This document shows positions 6,463-8,084 of a stretch of DNA of 8,084 bases, one piece after another; position 1 is the stretch's first letter, and each line of letters begins with the position of its first letter. Location of the stretch: NCBI GenBank assembly GCA_030671945.1, contig DAOVHJ010000101.1, forward strand, positions 1-8,084, in the 5' to 3' direction. This stretch comes from Candidatus Heimdallarchaeota archaeon. Lineage in GTDB: Archaea; Asgardarchaeota; Heimdallarchaeia; JABLTI01. The position numbers and the translations under genes are program-made. Under the pieces are notes generated by a model that was given only the letters and a program-made list of their open reading frames with translations, ran no database searches and had not been told where the DNA came from.

Positions 6463-6530
6463 TGTAAATACTCTCGATAAACTTGTGTAGGGCAGTAATA
6501 ATTAAGTGTTTGTGTAAAGTCAAACTTTCC

Positions 6531-7772
6531 TTACTCAATATTTGCATGTCGACCTTTCATTTCAGATTCTGTAATTCCTTTATGAACTGCAAGTTGAGCT
6601 ATAATACTTTCAATAACAATCGCAACAGCAAATTCGAATTGTGTTTCAATGAATGGTTTGGATTCAGACATTCGATTATACCAGCTATCAGGATCCAATC
6701 GTCCTGGAACTTTGACTAAAAATTCTACGTTAGAACCAAATTCAGAGTCAATAATAGATGTGAAACCAACTGTAATCATTTTCTTCTTTTTGGCTTCAAT
6801 TATGAAACTATTTGTAAATGGTGTGCTTCCACTACCGCTAATAGCAACAATAATATCGTTTTTCTTTCTGAAACGCCAATCATCTTGGAGGTGTATGTTG
6901 TAACCAAGATGCTGAAATCTCATAGCATGCATCGATGCGATGATACCACTTAAACCAGCGCCTATCCAGAAGACTTTCTTAGAAGAAGCCGGACTAAGAT
7001 CTAAGAATAAATCAAGAACTCTTACAATTTCATCTTGTGTTTTCTTATTTTTCACAATTTGTTGGGCAGCTTTCTCTGCGTTATCTATAACTGTATCCAA
7101 AGTGCTTTGGAAAGCTCTCTCAGGTTTTTCATCATTGCGCAACATACCTGTTAATCCAATTGATACAAGTAATGCAGACAATTCGAATAAAGTACCCATA
7201 GGTGATAGTGAGCTCTTCATTTCTTCTGGAATTTGACTTAATGAAAGGACAAAGCCTTTGTCTGTTTCTATTTCAAGATGTTCTTCTTCACGTTGAAGCT
7301 TCTTTGATTTGGGTACAATTAAACAAATATCTGCAAGACGACCCAAACGAGATTTTTCATTTTGAGTAACAATGACAACATTTGCTCCACCATCAACACA
7401 AACGCCTACATTTGCTACAGTAGTATTGGTTTTCCCAGAGCCTGAAAAAGCAATTACAACATCATTAGCTGAAACGGGTAAAGCTAAAGTTCGACTAATA
7501 ATAGATACATGAAATCCTAAATCCTTAAGCATTTCAGCAAAAAACTCAACAGCTCTACCACTTCTTCCCATACCAGTTACATGAACAACATTTCGCTTCT
7601 TTTTGGTTTCAGTTAAAAGATTGTATAATTTTACTAGTTCTTCATTTTGATTAAGAAATGCCTTTCTTGTTCTTGAAGCTTGAGAAAGGAAAATGTTGCT
7701 TGCTCGAATTAATCCCCCTAAGTCTTGTAAATCTGGCTCATTTTTTTCTTCTTTTTTGCTAGGCTTACCCAT
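6531..7772 (-). CDS. Tandem SIS-domain protein, fused 6-phospho-3-hexuloisomerase-like halves
   Basis: The protein has 413 residues from the ATG at 7772, preceded by GGTG; a GTG at 7781 would add three. It contains two SIS (sugar isomerase) domains, about 60-212 and 265-413, each similar to a whole 6-phospho-3-hexuloisomerase (PHI, about 180-200 residues), which interconverts 3-hexulose 6-phosphate and fructose 6-phosphate in the ribulose monophosphate route. Half 1 has GMGRSG (67-72), SGSGKT (110-115) and PMGTLFE (191-197) but no terminal RHANIE. Half 2 has GAGLSG (271-276, Arg replaced by Leu), SGSGST (312-317), FIETQFE (374-380) and the PHI-type ending ITESEMKGRHANIE. This resembles a gene duplication with divided motifs. 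The two-SIS layout of GlmS or archaeal bifunctional PGI/PMI is an alternative, but the sequence follows PHI. No partner hexulose-phosphate synthase gene is visible. It is cytosolic and probably co-transcribed with the PDCD5 gene. The exact substrate is not proven. Confidence 0.88.
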   Translation of the reverse strand: MGKPSKKEEKNEPDLQDLGGLIRASNIFLSQASRTRKAFLNQNEELVKLYNLLTETKKKRNVVHVTGMGRSGRAVEFFAEMLKDLGFHVSIISRTLALPVSANDVVIAFSGSGKTNTTVANVGVCVDGGANVVIVTQNEKSRLGRLADICLIVPKSKKLQREEEHLEIETDKGFVLSLSQIPEEMKSSLSPMGTLFELSALLVSIGLTGMLRNDEKPERAFQSTLDTVIDNAEKAAQQIVKNKKTQDEIVRVLDLFLDLSPASSKKVFWIGAGLSGIIASMHAMRFQHLGYNIHLQDDWRFRKKNDIIVAISGSGSTPFTNSFIIEAKKKKMITVGFTSIIDSEFGSNVEFLVKVPGRLDPDSWYNRMSESKPFIETQFEFAVAIVIESIIAQLAVHKGITESEMKGRHANIE

Positions 7773-7804
7773 GAGTAACACACCAGAATAGATGAGAGTC
7801 TAAT

Positions 7805-7833
7805 ACTTTCGTTGTTAATTAACGTACGAAAGT
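7805..7833. repeat. Nested inverted repeat upstream of the SIS gene
   Basis: ACTTTCGT (7805-7812) and ACGAAAGT (7826-7833) are perfect 8-base inverted arms. Between them lies a second perfect palindrome, GTTAATTAAC (7814-7823), nearly on the same centre. The element is 33-61 bases upstream of the SIS ATG, where an operator or promoter element is expected. The GC-containing arms make a chance match less likely than in the surrounding AT-rich DNA. A possible weak box A (minus-strand CTTTTAAC, about 7840-7847) would place a start site inside the repeat. Confidence 0.5.
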
Positions 7834-7903
7834 TTAAGGTTAAAAGTTCTTTTGTCAAGAAAATAATCTATGCTTTAATAAGATTAATTGTTGTTTTTAG
7901 AAA

Positions 7904-7928
7904 TGATAGAGCAATATTACTCCTATCA
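7904..7928 (-). other. Possible 3' stem-loop after the right-edge gene
   Basis: TGATAG (7904-7909) and CTATCA (7923-7928) are inverted; pairing can extend through GAG/CTC (7909-7911 with 7920-7922) if one base is bulged. It begins nine bases after the stop of the minus-strand gene at 7937. It could stabilise a transcript end, but archaea rarely use hairpin terminators and only T3 and scattered T follow. Confidence 0.22.
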
Positions 7929-7936
7929 ACAAAACA

Positions 7937-8083
7937 CTATTTCAAATAATCAGGATGCTCATCTAACCAAGTTGATAGATTTCGGAAAGTTTCTTCGTTA
8001 CGTTTATTGATGAATTTAAACAAACGATTACCCAGTAGACGATAGAGTAAAGGCAATTTCTTCAAGTTAAAACGCTCCTCGAA
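7937..8083 (-). CDS. C-terminal end of a minus-strand gene (partial)
   Basis: One minus-strand frame is open from the right edge to a TAG at 7937-7939, giving 48 residues that begin FEERFNLKKLPLLYRLLGNR and end WLDEHPDYLK. The N-terminal part lies outside the window, so no start is visible. The composition looks like real protein: an amphipathic, Leu/Arg/Lys-rich helical stretch followed by a Trp-containing acidic end. I do not recognise the family. It runs in the same direction as the SIS gene, but a gap of about 165 bases with a nested inverted repeat separates them, so separate transcription is more likely. Confidence 0.6.
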   Translation of the reverse strand, partial: FEERFNLKKLPLLYRLLGNRLFKFINKRNEETFRNLSTWLDEHPDYLK

Positions 8084-8084
8084 A

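Noticed and set aside
6483..7236. Several plus-strand open frames opposite the tandem SIS gene
   Set aside because: All overlap conserved SIS sequence or its end, have unlikely compositions (Cys/Phe/Asn-rich or Ser/Phe-rich), and lack promoters or ribosome sites.
6531..7772. Bifunctional phosphoglucose/phosphomannose isomerase or GlmS isomerase domain
   Set aside because: Those also carry two SIS domains, but the PMGTLFE and terminal RHANIE motifs and the domain lengths here follow hexuloisomerase, and there is no glutaminase domain.
1..8084. tRNA, rRNA, CRISPR array, insertion sequence or attachment site
   Set aside because: The gaps between genes are short (at most 255 bases), and none shows a cloverleaf, regularly spaced repeats, terminal inverted repeats with a transposase, or a duplicated tRNA end.

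Overview
The window is AT-rich archaeal DNA. The strongest evidence is a pair of adjacent 20S proteasome genes (beta then alpha), a PDCD5-type DNA-binding protein, archaeal TATA-like boxes (TTTAAATA, ATTAAATA) upstream of genes, and T-rich tracts after stop codons in place of bacterial hairpin terminators. A candidate roadblock-fold protein, a HEAT-repeat scaffold and several lineage-specific unknowns would suit an Asgard-type archaeon, but no gene here is diagnostic of that group, so this stays a guess.

Layout, left to right. Positions 1-46 probably hold the last codons of an upstream gene that overlaps (TGATG) an uncharacterised helical protein (46-735, +). A HEAT-repeat protein (757-1614, -) runs towards it. 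A HAD-family phosphatase (1802-2518, +) is divergent from the HEAT gene and convergent with the proteasome operon, psmB (3256-3900, -) followed one base later by psmA (2547-3254, -). Upstream lies a winged-helix regulator-like gene (4062-4832, -). A 255-base divergent intergenic region with a perfect 8-1-8 palindrome separates it from a HhH-like/helical/roadblock-like protein (5088-6044, +). That gene converges on a PDCD5 homologue (6064-6462, -), which lies downstream of a tandem SIS-domain protein resembling two fused 6-phospho-3-hexuloisomerases (6531-7772, -). A nested inverted repeat sits upstream of the SIS gene. The right edge holds the C-terminus of another minus-strand gene (7937 to the edge).

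The genes do not form one pathway. Likely functional units are the psmB-psmA operon (protein degradation), the possible SIS-PDCD5 pair (68-base gap with no T-run), and the divergent regulator/roadblock-like pair sharing one control region. No RNA gene, CRISPR array or mobile element is visible, and no gene-free stretch exceeds 300 bases. The most distinctive items are the tandem isomerase with complementary motif loss in its halves, the HhH-roadblock-like protein, the beta-alpha proteasome operon with a YDK in place of the YDR gate motif, and the two palindromic candidate operators.
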